Under the pieces are notes generated by a model that made no database searches, was not told the origin of the DNA, and was given only the letters and a program-made list of their open reading frames with translations. A DNA stretch of 64,000 bases, taken from NCBI GenBank assembly GCA_045655105.1, contig JAZOOQ010000059.1, positions 1 through 64,000 on the forward strand, given 5' to 3'. Of the stretch, positions 16,734-26,141 are shown one piece after another; within the stretch, counting starts at the first letter, position 1, and the number at the start of each line of letters is the position of its first letter. The position numbers and the translations under genes are program-made. Origin of the DNA: RGIG4140 sp045655105. Its GTDB lineage: Bacteria > Pseudomonadota > Alphaproteobacteria > CAAHEQ01 > UBA3637.

Positions 16734-17856
16734 ATGAAAGCAGAAATTTTAGCATTTAAACAAAAATATCAAACGGCAATTGATTTGCTGAAAGGCCGTC
16801 TTTGACTGGGATAATGCAAAACTTCGTAAAGAAGAATTAGATGCGTTAACTTTAGATGCTTCGTTATGGGAAAATCCAGAAAGAGCGCAAAAGCTGATTA
16901 GTGAACGAACAAGGCTTATTGCTCAAATTGAAAAAATTGAAGAACTTGAAAATACTGTTTTTTCAACATATGAGATGATTGAACTTGCAGAGATGGAAAA
17001 CGAGGTTGAGCTTTTAAAAGAAGCAGAAGACTCTTTTTCAAATTTAGATCCAGTTGTTGAAGAAATGTTGCTTTCTTCTTTGCTTTGTAAAGAAGGGGAT
17101 GCGAATGATTCCTTTTTGGAAATTCATTCCGGAGCTGGTGGAACCGAATCACAAGACTGGGCTTCAATGCTGATGCGCATGTATATGCGTTGGGCTGAAA
17201 AAAATGGATATAAAGTTTCATTATTGGAAGAAAGCCAAGGTGATGAAGCTGGTATTAAATCAGCCACAATGAAAATTGAAGGTTTAAACGCATATGGTTG
17301 GCTTAAATATGAATCAGGTGTTCATCGTTTGGTTCGCATTTCTCCATTTGATTCAAATGCAAGAAGACACACAAGTTTTGCCTCTGTGTGGGTTTATCCA
17401 GTTGTTGATGATTCAATTGAAATTGATATCAATCCAGCTGATTTAAGAATTGATGTGTTCAGAGCATCAGGTGCTGGTGGGCAACATGTAAACAGAACGG
17501 AAAGTGCTGTTCGAATTACGCATATCCCAACTGGAATTGTTGTTCAAAGCCAAACAGGTCGTTCTCAATTTCAAAATAAAGATGAAGCCTTTAATATGTT
17601 AAAATCAAGATTATATGAATTAGAGCTTCAAAAACGAAAAAAAGAACAAGGCGAAATTGAAGATGCCAAAGGTGATAATGGTTGGGGCAATCAAATTAGG
17701 TCATATGTTTTGCAACCATATCAAATGGTGAAAGATTTAAGAACTGGTTATGAAACATCCGACACCAGCGGTGTTTTAGATGGAAATTTAAATTCTTTTA
17801 TGCGTGCCTCACTTTCAGGTCTAAAAGCTAAAGATGAACAAAATCAAGAGGATTAA
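16734..17856 (+). CDS. prfB: Peptide chain release factor 2 (programmed +1 frameshift)
   Basis: Recognises UGA and UAA stop codons and triggers peptide release. Translation starts at ATG 16734 (AAGGAG upstream). It reads 23 codons to CTT TGA at 16800-16805, then must slip +1 and continue from GAC 16804, giving about 373 aa. The tripeptide anticodon is SPF (203-205) and the catalytic GGQ is at about 248-250 in GAGGQHVNRTE. Both are intact. The slip site CTTTGAC with an upstream AAGG is the classic RF2 autoregulation signal, so this is not a broken gene. An automatic call would start it wrongly at 16975. The DUF47 gene starts 1 nt after its stop. Confidence 0.96.
16788..16806 (+). promoter_or_regulatory. 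RF2 programmed +1 frameshift site
   Basis: The slippery codon CTT (16800-16802) is followed by TGA C (16803-16806), with a Shine-Dalgarno-like AAAGG (16791-16795) just upstream. When RF2 is scarce, the slow UGA allows the shift and more RF2 is made. The sequence after the shift (DWDNAKLRKEE) continues the family pattern. Confidence 0.93.
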
Positions 17857-17857
17857 A

Positions 17858-18523
17858 ATGGCAAAAAAAATACTTTTTGGTTTGGATATTTTTAAAAAAA
17901 CTCATGAACTTGAACAAATGATATTGACGTTTTTGCTCAACATTATTCAAGCTGGTATTTTTTATGATCAAGCAATGCAAACATATCTTGATGAAGGAGC
18001 CAATGATTCTTTTTCTGATTTAGTTAAAAAAGTTTCTGCACTTGAAGCAGAAAATGATGCGTATCGAAGAAAAATTGAAAACAATTTATATCAATATATG
18101 ATTTTGCCAGATATGCGTTCAGATATTTTGAAATTGCTTGAAATGTGCGATAAAGTTATTAATAAATATGAGTCAAACTTATTGGTTGTAAGCGTTGAAA
18201 AACCAAAAGTTTTTTCCTCTTTAAAAGAAGATTTAATTAAAATAATTCATTGGGATTTGGAATGCGTTGGTTCGCTTGTTTCTGGTGTTCGACATTTCTT
18301 TTTGGGGAAGGAAATAAAAGCGTTTACACTTCAAACTTATCAGTTTGAGCATAAGGTAGATGAATGCGCATTAAAATTAAAAGAAATGGTGTTTAATGAA
18401 AAAATTGAATTGGCCAGACAAATCCAATTAAAAGAATTTATTTATCATATTGAAAAAATTTCTGACATTGCAGAAGATGCAGCGGATATTTTAAACATTA
18501 TGGCGGTTAAACACGCATTATAG
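17858..18523 (+). CDS. DUF47 / PhoU-like phosphate transport regulator
   Basis: All-helical protein of 221 aa of the DUF47 (PhoU-like) family. These are usually encoded with a PiT-type transporter and thought to regulate it. Visible family features are the start KILFGLD, the DMRSDILKLLEMCDKVINKYE segment in the first helical bundle and IEKISDIAEDAADIL near the C-terminus. I choose the ATG at 17858 (MAKKILFG), 1 nt after the prfB stop and preceded by GAGG. An in-frame ATG at 17834 lies inside prfB and is less likely. The PiT gene follows after 5 nt. Confidence 0.85.
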   Translation: MAKKILFGLDIFKKTHELEQMILTFLLNIIQAGIFYDQAMQTYLDEGANDSFSDLVKKVSALEAENDAYRRKIENNLYQYMILPDMRSDILKLLEMCDKVINKYESNLLVVSVEKPKVFSSLKEDLIKIIHWDLECVGSLVSGVRHFFLGKEIKAFTLQTYQFEHKVDECALKLKEMVFNEKIELARQIQLKEFIYHIEKISDIAEDAADILNIMAVKHAL

Positions 18524-18528
18524 GAAAA

Positions 18529-19539
18529 ATGATGACGATTTTAGATTGCTTTTTTATGCTTGGTGCGATTTTTCTTGGGTTTTCCTTAGGGAAAAACAAC
18601 TTAAGCAATCTTTTTGGAAGCGCCATTGGAACCAAAATGATTCATCTGAAATCAGCGGCTTTATTGGCTTCTTTATTCGTTTTTTTGGGTGTTTTTTTCA
18701 GTGGATATGCTACAACAGAACATGTGAATAAACTGGCAACGGTTGTTTCTTTTCAAGAAGCTTTTTTTGTTTGTGTTTCAGCTGGGCTTGTGATTTATCT
18801 TTTAAGTTTATTTGGTATTCCAGCGTCTATTACCCAAACAAGTACAGGAGCCTTAATTTCCTTGAATGTTTTTCATCATTTATCTATTGATTATGATTTA
18901 GTTTTAAAAAGCTTTTTTGGGTGGGTTGCAACACCATTTTTATCGGGATTTTTGGCGTTTATTTTCTTTTATTTCTTTAGAAAATTTTTAAAAGAGCATC
19001 CAATTAAACTTTTATATCGTGATATTGTTATTCGCTGTTTCCTTGTATGCGTTGGTTCATTTTGTGCTTATTCGTTAGGGGCGAATAATATTGCAAGTAT
19101 TGCAGGTCCATTTATTTCTGTTGATAAAAACATGATGATAGTTTTGTTTTTCTTAACTGCTCTTGGTGTGAGCATTGGTTTTTTCAGAGCGGATAAACGC
19201 GTGATTAAAACAGTGAGTAAAGGAATGTTTCCGTTAACGCCGATGGAAGCATTTATTGCTGTTTTTTCGTCAGCAATGACATTGTTTTGCTTTTCAAGCG
19301 TAGGTCTTAAAAATTTTCTTGAAAGCCTTTATTTGCCCTCATTTCCTTTGATTCCAGTTCCGTTATCAGAAGCAATTATTGGTTCAATTATTGCAATAGC
19401 CTTGGCAAAGGGGATAGATGGTCTTAAATTAAAAGTGGCAGGTTCAGTTCTTTGTTCATGGGGTGTTGCCCCATTAAGTGCAGGTTTATTATGTTATATG
19501 TTTATGTTTTTTGCTAAAAGTTTTGGGGTGTTATTATGA
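18529..19539 (+). CDS. PiT-family inorganic phosphate (anion) transporter
   Basis: Integral membrane permease of 336 aa with about ten hydrophobic segments and the two inverted PiT repeats. The repeat signatures are GKNNLSNLFGSAIGT (about 21-35) and GANNIASIAGP (about 184-194). In classical phosphate permeases the fourth position is Asp (GAND/GxND), while here it is Asn in both repeats. The transported ion or the coupling may therefore differ; phosphate is inferred from the DUF47 partner 5 nt upstream. The stop overlaps the start of the AsmA-like gene by 4 nt (ATGA), so all three are one operon. Confidence 0.85.
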   Translation: MMTILDCFFMLGAIFLGFSLGKNNLSNLFGSAIGTKMIHLKSAALLASLFVFLGVFFSGYATTEHVNKLATVVSFQEAFFVCVSAGLVIYLLSLFGIPASITQTSTGALISLNVFHHLSIDYDLVLKSFFGWVATPFLSGFLAFIFFYFFRKFLKEHPIKLLYRDIVIRCFLVCVGSFCAYSLGANNIASIAGPFISVDKNMMIVLFFLTALGVSIGFFRADKRVIKTVSKGMFPLTPMEAFIAVFSSAMTLFCFSSVGLKNFLESLYLPSFPLIPVPLSEAIIGSIIAIALAKGIDGLKLKVAGSVLCSWGVAPLSAGLLCYMFMFFAKSFGVLL

Positions 19540-22500
19540 AAAAAAGAATTAACAAACCATTGAAATATTCTTTATTGGGATTAAAGTATTTTTTCATTAT
19601 TTTTCTTTGCACACTTTTTGTGCTGTTTAGTGTTGCATATTATAAATTGCATAAAGAACCTGTTGATTTAAGCTTCTTATTGCCAAAAGTTGAATCTTAT
19701 TTAGCGCCTTCAAAAACATTGCATTTAAGCGCGGAAAGCATTGTTTTATCAGCAAGGGCTTCAAGAATGGGTCTTTTTCACATTCAAATTGATAATCTTG
19801 AATTAAAAGATGCTCAAAATAAAGAAATCTTGGAATTGCCTGATGTTAAATTTTCTTATGGTGTGTGGCAACTTTTAACCTTGAGCTTTGTCCCTAAAAA
19901 TATTTTTCTGACAGATGCTTATTTATACGTTACGTTAAATGAAAAGAACCAGTTTATTTTAGAAGATAAACCTCAAGAAGATGAACTTATTGAACAAGAT
20001 CTTGAAAAAAAAGAAACAACACAATTAAACCCTGTTTTTGTTCAAGATCAACGTATTATTGTTAATGATATTATTAAATCATTATCAGCGTTTTCAAAAT
20101 TGCGCAGGTTCACGCTTAAAAATTCAACAATCGTGTTAAATGACTTAAAGGAAAATAAACATTTTGAATTTCCAAATTTGAATTTAACATTGAAGCGTCA
20201 ACGTTTTTATAAATATGAAATTTCATCTTTTGGTCAGATGATTGTTGATGGGAAAAAACCAATGACATTGGTTTTTGATGCTTATTTAAATGCACCGAAT
20301 AAAACACTTAATTTCAAAGCCAATTTTAATGATTTGAAATTAAATGAAATGGGTCGGGCAATTGATATTTTTAATGGATTTAAAGTTTCACTTTCAGGAA
20401 CAGTTGAAGGAGAGTTGTCCTTTGAAAAGAAAAATTCATCTTTTAAAGAAATGGCGCAAAATCTTTCTTTTAATGTTGAAACAAATGGACAGGGAAGTAT
20501 TTATTTGCCGCATCCTCTTGATATTGTTTATCCAGTTAAAAAAATAAAAGCGCAAGGGGTGTTTGGTAATCAGTTAGAACAGCTTTTTATTCGCCCTGTT
20601 GATGTTGAATTAACATCAGGGTTAAGTGCTGATGTTGATATCGTGATTAATGGCATTGGATCCTTTTTAAATTCAAATAATGTTAATGATATTACAACAA
20701 CAATTAATGCTAGATTAAATCAAATTCCAACCGATCAAATTTCAGTTGTATGGCCATCATATTTAGGCTCAGATGCGCATGCATGGGTAAAGGAAAATTT
20801 AAAAAATGGAGGATTGAAAACAGCTTTATTTACCCTTTATTTTACAGGTGGAGAAATTTCAGATTTAATTGGTGATGTGACATTTGATGGAGTTGATGTT
20901 CATTATTTAAGGCCATTACCTCCTGTTGAAAAAGCAGGTGGAAAAGTGATGCTTTATCCGGATCGAGTTGAAATTTTTGCAACAAAAGGAAATATGAAAG
21001 ATGTTCAACTTGAAGTTGGGAATGTTTATTTAACAGAGTTGTTAGATGATGTTTCAAATGCAAAAATTGAATTAAAAGTTTCTGGCCCTGTTGATCAAAT
21101 GTTAACGCTGATTGATCAAAAACCGTTAGATTTAATTCAAGAATTTGGTATCAAACCAAATCAAGTGAATGGTATGGCTACAGGTGAAGTGTTTTTAAAC
21201 TTTCCATTAACAGAATCCTTAAAACCAGCTGACATAAAGGTAGATGTGAAAGCAAATTTAAAAGAGGGGACGGTTCTTGTTCCAGATAGTCAAATTAAGT
21301 TAGAAAAATCTGATTTCTCATTGGTTGTAGATAATGAAAAATTATCTTTAGAGGGCTCTAGTTTGGCGTTTGGTGTTCCTTTTCAGATTAAATGGGAAGA
21401 ATTTTTTGCTCCAACTAAAAAGATGCCTCTTCAAAGCAAATATGAAATAAAAGGGCAGGTGAACGATAAAGTTTTGGAATCATATTATCAAGATATTTCA
21501 ACTTTTGTTAAAGGACCATTTTATTTGAATGCTTTGATTCAAAAAGATATGAATGGTATTTCTCATTTTGATTTGAATGCAGATTTAACATCGGCAAAAG
21601 TTATTTTAAATCCATTAACATATGAAAAAAATGAAGGCACTTCAGCTAAACTAAAAACAAATTTTTCAATTGATTCAAATGGATGGTTATCAAAAATTTT
21701 GTTTGATTATCAGGCAAACAAACAAGAAAAGTTAAAGGGAAATGTATTTTTAAAAGGAAGAGGTTTTTCTTTAAATATTGAAGAAGCTCAGTTGCCAGAA
21801 TCAAGTTTTAAGGGAAGCGTTGATTATTATGAAAAAGAATTTTTTAAACTTTCTCTTTCCGGTTCTAAATTAAATATTAGTGGATTAAAAGAATTTCCTT
21901 TGCTTAAAAATGCGCAACCTGATTCTAATCCAGAACTTAAAATGACGGCGTTAGGCGGAAATGATTTAGCTGAAATTTATTTAGATGTTAGTTTAGATTC
22001 TTTGACAATGAAAAAAGATATGCCATTAAAGCAAGTGTCATTAAAGGCTTATCGTAATGGTTCATTGTGGCAAAATTTATTTTTGTTTGCTGTTGCAAGA
22101 GAACCTGTTTCTGTGAACTATACGCCAAAAGATGGGCGCTTAGATGGGTTAACAATGGATGTGGGTGATTTATTAAATCGCTTGGGATTTTCAGATCAGT
22201 TTGAAAAGGGAAGTGCAAAAATAGAAGGGAAAGTATTACCTAATGGAGGGTTTTCTGGTGATTTAACATTAAAAGATATTAAGCTTAAAAAACCAGGGTT
22301 TGTGATGCAAGCAATTACAATTTTGGGCATTTGGGATGCAATACAAGGAAATGACTTAAGCTTTTCAAATGGCGAAGTTTCATTTGATCTATCTCCAAAC
22401 TTTACTTTGTTTATTAAAGAAGGTGTCACTTATGGAACTGCTTTAGGGATTACGTTTGCAGGGAGAGCAGCAATTTCCTCATTGGAATTATCAGGTTCTG

Positions 22501-22688
22501 TCATCCCAGCTTATATTATTAATTCCTTGCCAGGCAAAATTCCTGTAATTGGACATTTATTTAAAGACACAAAGGGTGGTGGATTAGTGGGGGTTAAATA
22601 TGAAGTGACAGGAACACCAGCAAATCCAGTTGTTTCTTTTAAACCTTTATCAAGTATTGCACCAGGTATTTTAGGAAGATTCTTTTAA
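19536..22688 (+). CDS. Large AsmA-like (YhdP/DUF3971-type) envelope protein
   Basis: Membrane-anchored protein of 1050 aa with one N-terminal transmembrane segment (about 13-36) and a very long periplasmic region of beta-rich repeats. The AsmA-like C-terminal region (about 880-1050) has GDLLNRLGFSDQF, the AITILGIWDAIQGN segment and IPVIGHLFKDTKGGGLVGVKYEVTG split across the end. The family (AsmA, YhdP, TamB) forms bridge-like proteins involved in lipid transfer and outer-membrane homeostasis. It starts inside the PiT stop codon (ATGA) and is the last gene before the terminator at 22698. The exact subgroup is inferred from length and C-terminal motifs. Confidence 0.85.
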   Translation: MKKRINKPLKYSLLGLKYFFIIFLCTLFVLFSVAYYKLHKEPVDLSFLLPKVESYLAPSKTLHLSAESIVLSARASRMGLFHIQIDNLELKDAQNKEILELPDVKFSYGVWQLLTLSFVPKNIFLTDAYLYVTLNEKNQFILEDKPQEDELIEQDLEKKETTQLNPVFVQDQRIIVNDIIKSLSAFSKLRRFTLKNSTIVLNDLKENKHFEFPNLNLTLKRQRFYKYEISSFGQMIVDGKKPMTLVFDAYLNAPNKTLNFKANFNDLKLNEMGRAIDIFNGFKVSLSGTVEGELSFEKKNSSFKEMAQNLSFNVETNGQGSIYLPHPLDIVYPVKKIKAQGVFGNQLEQLFIRPVDVELTSGLSADVDIVINGIGSFLNSNNVNDITTTINARLNQIPTDQISVVWPSYLGSDAHAWVKENLKNGGLKTALFTLYFTGGEISDLIGDVTFDGVDVHYLRPLPPVEKAGGKVMLYPDRVEIFATKGNMKDVQLEVGNVYLTELLDDVSNAKIELKVSGPVDQMLTLIDQKPLDLIQEFGIKPNQVNGMATGEVFLNFPLTESLKPADIKVDVKANLKEGTVLVPDSQIKLEKSDFSLVVDNEKLSLEGSSLAFGVPFQIKWEEFFAPTKKMPLQSKYEIKGQVNDKVLESYYQDISTFVKGPFYLNALIQKDMNGISHFDLNADLTSAKVILNPLTYEKNEGTSAKLKTNFSIDSNGWLSKILFDYQANKQEKLKGNVFLKGRGFSLNIEEAQLPESSFKGSVDYYEKEFFKLSLSGSKLNISGLKEFPLLKNAQPDSNPELKMTALGGNDLAEIYLDVSLDSLTMKKDMPLKQVSLKAYRNGSLWQNLFLFAVAREPVSVNYTPKDGRLDGLTMDVGDLLNRLGFSDQFEKGSAKIEGKVLPNGGFSGDLTLKDIKLKKPGFVMQAITILGIWDAIQGNDLSFSNGEVSFDLSPNFTLFIKEGVTYGTALGITFAGRAAISSLELSGSVIPAYIINSLPGKIPVIGHLFKDTKGGGLVGVKYEVTGTPANPVVSFKPLSSIAPGILGRFF

Positions 22689-22697
22689 GAGAAATAA

Positions 22698-22729
22698 AAA
22701 AATCTCCTAATTTTTTAGGAGATTTTTTT
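22698..22729. terminator. Bidirectional terminator between the AsmA-like and LOG-like genes
   Basis: A perfect 14-bp stem (22698-22711 with 22716-22729) has a TTTT loop. The outer pairs are A/T runs, so it gives a T-run in both directions. It serves the two convergent genes that end at 22688 and 22733. Confidence 0.88.
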
Positions 22730-22732
22730 ATT

Positions 22733-23383
22733 TTATTGCTCTGATTTTTTTAGAATATTATTAATATTTTTATTCAATTTTTCTATTGTTTTTAAAACAT
22801 TATTTGGCTTGTTTTCAAAAGCAATGGTTTCTAATACATCTTTGCTTAAGATATTTTGTCTTCTCATTTCAATCAGCATTTCATTCATGCGATCCCAATA
22901 ATGATTGGTGTTTAAAAATACGATAGGTTTATATGGTTCTTTTTTGTTTTGAACAAGTGTTTCAAAATAATTAAAAACATACATCACATCAAATCCACCT
23001 GGAAGAAAAACAAGAGCATCACTATTTCTGATAAAAAAATCAGCTTGACTTTCAAAATTTGAAGCTTGTTTTATAGATATTGTTTGGCAAGGATGATTCT
23101 TAGGGCAGTTTTCTTCATTTTGTGGCAAATAAGAAATAGCTTTGAAATTAGCTTTTTTATTATGAAGTGTTTTTAAAAAAGCCCCTGAAAGACCAACGCC
23201 TGTTCCTTCACAAATAATTTCTTTTTTTTGACTCGCTAAATAAGATGCTAATTGAGAAACATTTTTTGCATATGTTGAGTTAAAATTCTTATTTTGAGAG
23301 CCGATCACCCCAATTGTTTCAATTTGAGCAAAAGAGGGAGTTGATAAAAGAAAACAAGATAAAAGAAAAAGCGTTTTTTTCAT
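22733..23383 (-). CDS. Exported LOG-like (lysine-decarboxylase-like) protein
   Basis: The 216-aa protein starts with a clear signal peptide (MKKTLFLLSCFLLSTPSFAQ, cleavage after about residue 19). A Rossmann-type domain of the LOG / TIGR00725-00730 family follows: IGVIGSQNK strand and loop, ICEGTGVGLSGAFL, and DALVFLPGGFDVMYVFNYFETL. Cytosolic LOG enzymes use PGGxGTxxE to cut nucleotide monophosphates; here the GT is replaced (PGGFDVMYVFNYFE), so the activity is uncertain. Export of such a protein is unusual. GGAG precedes the ATG. trpS lies 12 nt upstream on the same strand. Confidence 0.75.
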   Translation of the reverse strand: MKKTLFLLSCFLLSTPSFAQIETIGVIGSQNKNFNSTYAKNVSQLASYLASQKKEIICEGTGVGLSGAFLKTLHNKKANFKAISYLPQNEENCPKNHPCQTISIKQASNFESQADFFIRNSDALVFLPGGFDVMYVFNYFETLVQNKKEPYKPIVFLNTNHYWDRMNEMLIEMRRQNILSKDVLETIAFENKPNNVLKTIEKLNKNINNILKKSEQ

Positions 23384-23395
23384 TTAGAAATCTCC

Positions 23396-24418
23396 TTATT
23401 TTCTGTTGAAAATATGATTTTTTACTCTGGTTAAAACAGCGCCAGAAAGAACGCGTGCTTTTTTTGCTCCTTGTTGCAACATATCTTCAACTTCATCAAA
23501 ATGTTCAATGTAATAATTATATTTTTCTCTTTTTTCACCCAATTCATTTAAAATAGCTTGCAACAACATTTTCTTAATTGTGCCATAACCCATACCGCCT
23601 TTTTCAAGACCTTCTTTGATCTCTAAAACCAATTCTTCAGGAGCAATCCCTTTTGCAATATGATAAAGCAAAATATCGTCTGGATTTTTTGGATCATTGA
23701 TATCTTGACAATCTGTTTTAATTCCCATAACCGCTTTTTTAATTTCAGCATCAGTTCCAAAAAGAGGAATCACATTGTTATAACTTTTACTCATTTTTTG
23801 GCCATCAATTCCTGGGATGACTTGCGTTTCTTCTTTTAAAAAGCTTGTTGGTATTTTAAGAACTTCAGCTTCATAAATTGCATTGATTGCGCCAGCAATA
23901 TCAGCAGCAATTTCAACGTGTTGAACCTGATCTTTTCCAACAGGAACAATATCCGTATCATAAGCTAAAATATCAGCCGCCATTAAAACAGGGTATGTAT
24001 ATAAGCCCATGTTAATGCCGGCATCTTGAGGCTCATTTTTTGCAAGATTTTTATCAATAGCTGCTTTATAGGCATGAGCTTTATTCATAAATCCTTTAGG
24101 CGTATAAGCCATTAAAATGGTTGTGAGCTCAAAAATTTCTGGGATATCAGATTGGCGATAAAAAATAGAATGATTTGGATCTAATCCACAAGCTAAATAA
24201 GCGCATGCAAGTTCTTTTGTTGTTTTAGCTAAAAAAACAGGATCTTTAATTGCATTAATCGCATGATAATCAGCAACAAACATAATATGGTTTGCTTTTT
24301 GTTCAGCTGTTTTTTGGCCAAATTCAATCATGGGATTAATAGCGCCAAAGTAATTGCCGATATGCAATGTTCCTGTTGGTTTAACGCCGGTTAAAATCGT
24401 TTTATTTTCTAATTTCAT
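23396..24418 (-). CDS. trpS: Tryptophanyl-tRNA synthetase
   Basis: Class I aminoacyl-tRNA synthetase of 340 aa that charges tRNA-Trp. It has the HIGN signature (19-22), the tryptophan pocket around MAADILAYDTDIVPVGKDQ (146-164) and KMSKS (208-212). The length is normal (334 aa in E. coli). I choose the start at 24418 (MKLENKTIL) because AAAGGAT precedes it. An in-frame ATG 11 codons upstream gives a non-homologous Lys-rich extension. It is flanked on the same strand by two exported proteins, apparently in one transcript, which does not point to a shared function. Confidence 0.95.
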   Translation of the reverse strand: MKLENKTILTGVKPTGTLHIGNYFGAINPMIEFGQKTAEQKANHIMFVADYHAINAIKDPVFLAKTTKELACAYLACGLDPNHSIFYRQSDIPEIFELTTILMAYTPKGFMNKAHAYKAAIDKNLAKNEPQDAGINMGLYTYPVLMAADILAYDTDIVPVGKDQVQHVEIAADIAGAINAIYEAEVLKIPTSFLKEETQVIPGIDGQKMSKSYNNVIPLFGTDAEIKKAVMGIKTDCQDINDPKNPDDILLYHIAKGIAPEELVLEIKEGLEKGGMGYGTIKKMLLQAILNELGEKREKYNYYIEHFDEVEDMLQQGAKKARVLSGAVLTRVKNHIFNRK

Positions 24419-24431
24419 TTTATATCCTTTT

Positions 24432-25979
24432 TTATCTTTCACTGCCACCACTTACAACAATGTTTGTTTTTTTTGTTTGTTTTTTCTGGATGGCAATATT
24501 TTTCTTATATTTCTTATTGTAAACTTTAATCTTTTTTTCAGCTTCTGGCAACAAAATTTTTTCCATAAACACATCAGGAGTTAAGGAAAGCGCTGATTTT
24601 TTGATCCATGGAGTTAAACTTTTTCTTGCTCCTTTTATGGCATCAACCATTGTAATCGGTTGTAATTTTTTAGGAAGCTGTGAAATGGTTGAAGAATAAA
24701 ATAAATCGTGGTAAACCAATTGATGGGCTTGACTTTCGCATTCTTTAATTTGAAAAGAACGAAGAGGGATTGTTTGAATATCTTGTTGATGTTGCATCAT
24801 AACAAGCGTCATCATTTTTTCCATTAATAAAATATGATAAGGACTTCTGCTCATAATACCATCTTTAAAAAGCTCAAAATATTTTTGAATGGCAAATAAG
24901 GTGAATTCGTTTTGCTCAGCTAATGTAATTGGTTTTGATTTTCTCTTCACTTGATCTTGCCAATGTTTATAGGCAAGGGCGCATAAAAATTTTCTTACTT
25001 TTAAGCGATCGGCATGTCCTGCAACAATTTGGCTGGATAAGGATCCTTTTTTTGCATTTTGATAATAGACGCATTTAGTTACCCCCGTGTTACCATATTG
25101 ATAGGCAAGATCAGTTCCAAGTGCTTGTGAATAAAAAGAATTTCCTAAAAAAGGATTACGTCTTAAAAGAGTTTCTTGTTTTTCCGAGTATTCAATTTGT
25201 GCGCTTGCTAAAGCATTTTCAGTTGAAATAATGGGTCGATCATTTGGAAATAAAATATCAACTTGAGCTTCATATCTCATTTGCGCGAGATTTGGTGAAT
25301 GATTTTTATCATAATTATTTCTTCTTTTGATGCATTGATAAGCTAAATTTTCTTTTTCTTCTTGCGAAAGGTTTCGGCCATTTAGTTTAATATCCAAGCT
25401 TCTTAAAGCGGCAATGCCTTCGGGTGCAAGTTTATCCCCATTAAATTCAATTTTTAAACCATATCCAATTGTTAAAGCGTTTGCGGAACAAAAATAAAAA
25501 CATTCCATTGGTTTGCTGTGAACCTTATTATTGTTATCAATGCTATATCTTGTGCTTTCTATCAGATAGGTAGGCGCCATTAAACATCTTGTGAGATTAT
25601 ATCTAGAAACAAATTCTTCTTCTTTAATTAATTCTTTTTGTTGTTCGATAAAATCAAAAACATCTTTTTTTGTTGGTAATTGAATTTCAGGGAGATGTTT
25701 GATAAAAGTTTCTCTTCTTAATAAAGGCGATACACTTTTGAAGAATGTGAGCATAGGTTCAGAAAATTTTGGTGATTTTTTTTGCTTTTCTTGAACTTGA
25801 ACAGGTTCTTGTTCATTTAAAGTTTTTGGTTGTTCTTGAACAATTGGGTCTTTTGTTTCTTTTTTGGTTATTTTGTTTTCTGGCTCAAAATCTTTTTTAC
25901 TTGATTTTGAAGAATGAATAAGCGTTGTGCTGGTTAAAAGACCACCTAAAATAAAAAGTTTATAAAATATCTTTTTCAT
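24432..25979 (-). CDS. Large exported protein with weak lysozyme-like motif, 515 aa
   Basis: Not assigned to a family. Residues 1-22 form a signal peptide (MKKIFYKLFILGGLLTSTTL, then IHSS), followed by a Lys/Glu/Pro/Gln-rich linker to about residue 70. A folded region (about 70-510) follows. Within it, LIESTRYSIDNN and, about 30 residues later, ALTIGYGLKIEFNG recall the Glu and TIGYG elements of GH24 muramidases, though the spacing is longer than usual. Four Cys lie between about 130 and 330. I start at 25979 (AAGG upstream) rather than 26036, which adds 19 non-signal residues. A cell-wall or secreted role is likely; enzyme activity is only a hypothesis. Confidence 0.65.
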   Translation of the reverse strand: MKKIFYKLFILGGLLTSTTLIHSSKSSKKDFEPENKITKKETKDPIVQEQPKTLNEQEPVQVQEKQKKSPKFSEPMLTFFKSVSPLLRRETFIKHLPEIQLPTKKDVFDFIEQQKELIKEEEFVSRYNLTRCLMAPTYLIESTRYSIDNNNKVHSKPMECFYFCSANALTIGYGLKIEFNGDKLAPEGIAALRSLDIKLNGRNLSQEEKENLAYQCIKRRNNYDKNHSPNLAQMRYEAQVDILFPNDRPIISTENALASAQIEYSEKQETLLRRNPFLGNSFYSQALGTDLAYQYGNTGVTKCVYYQNAKKGSLSSQIVAGHADRLKVRKFLCALAYKHWQDQVKRKSKPITLAEQNEFTLFAIQKYFELFKDGIMSRSPYHILLMEKMMTLVMMQHQQDIQTIPLRSFQIKECESQAHQLVYHDLFYSSTISQLPKKLQPITMVDAIKGARKSLTPWIKKSALSLTPDVFMEKILLPEAEKKIKVYNKKYKKNIAIQKKQTKKTNIVVSGGSER

Positions 25980-26141
25980 CTTGAACCTTCGTTTATGATA
26001 TATAAATAGGGTATCGTTTTTTGTCAAAAAAATCAACTTTTTTAATTTTTTTAGAAGAGATTTTTTTTGCGCGAAAGTAAAAGACCTTGCATTCGGTTTT
26101 TTTAGATGTTATTCTTTAAAAAAGTTAGTAAGGGGGTTGTT

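Noticed and set aside
16975..17856. Truncated prfB starting at 16975
   Set aside because: The preceding 80 residues and the slip site at 16800 match RF2. The gene is complete with a programmed frameshift.
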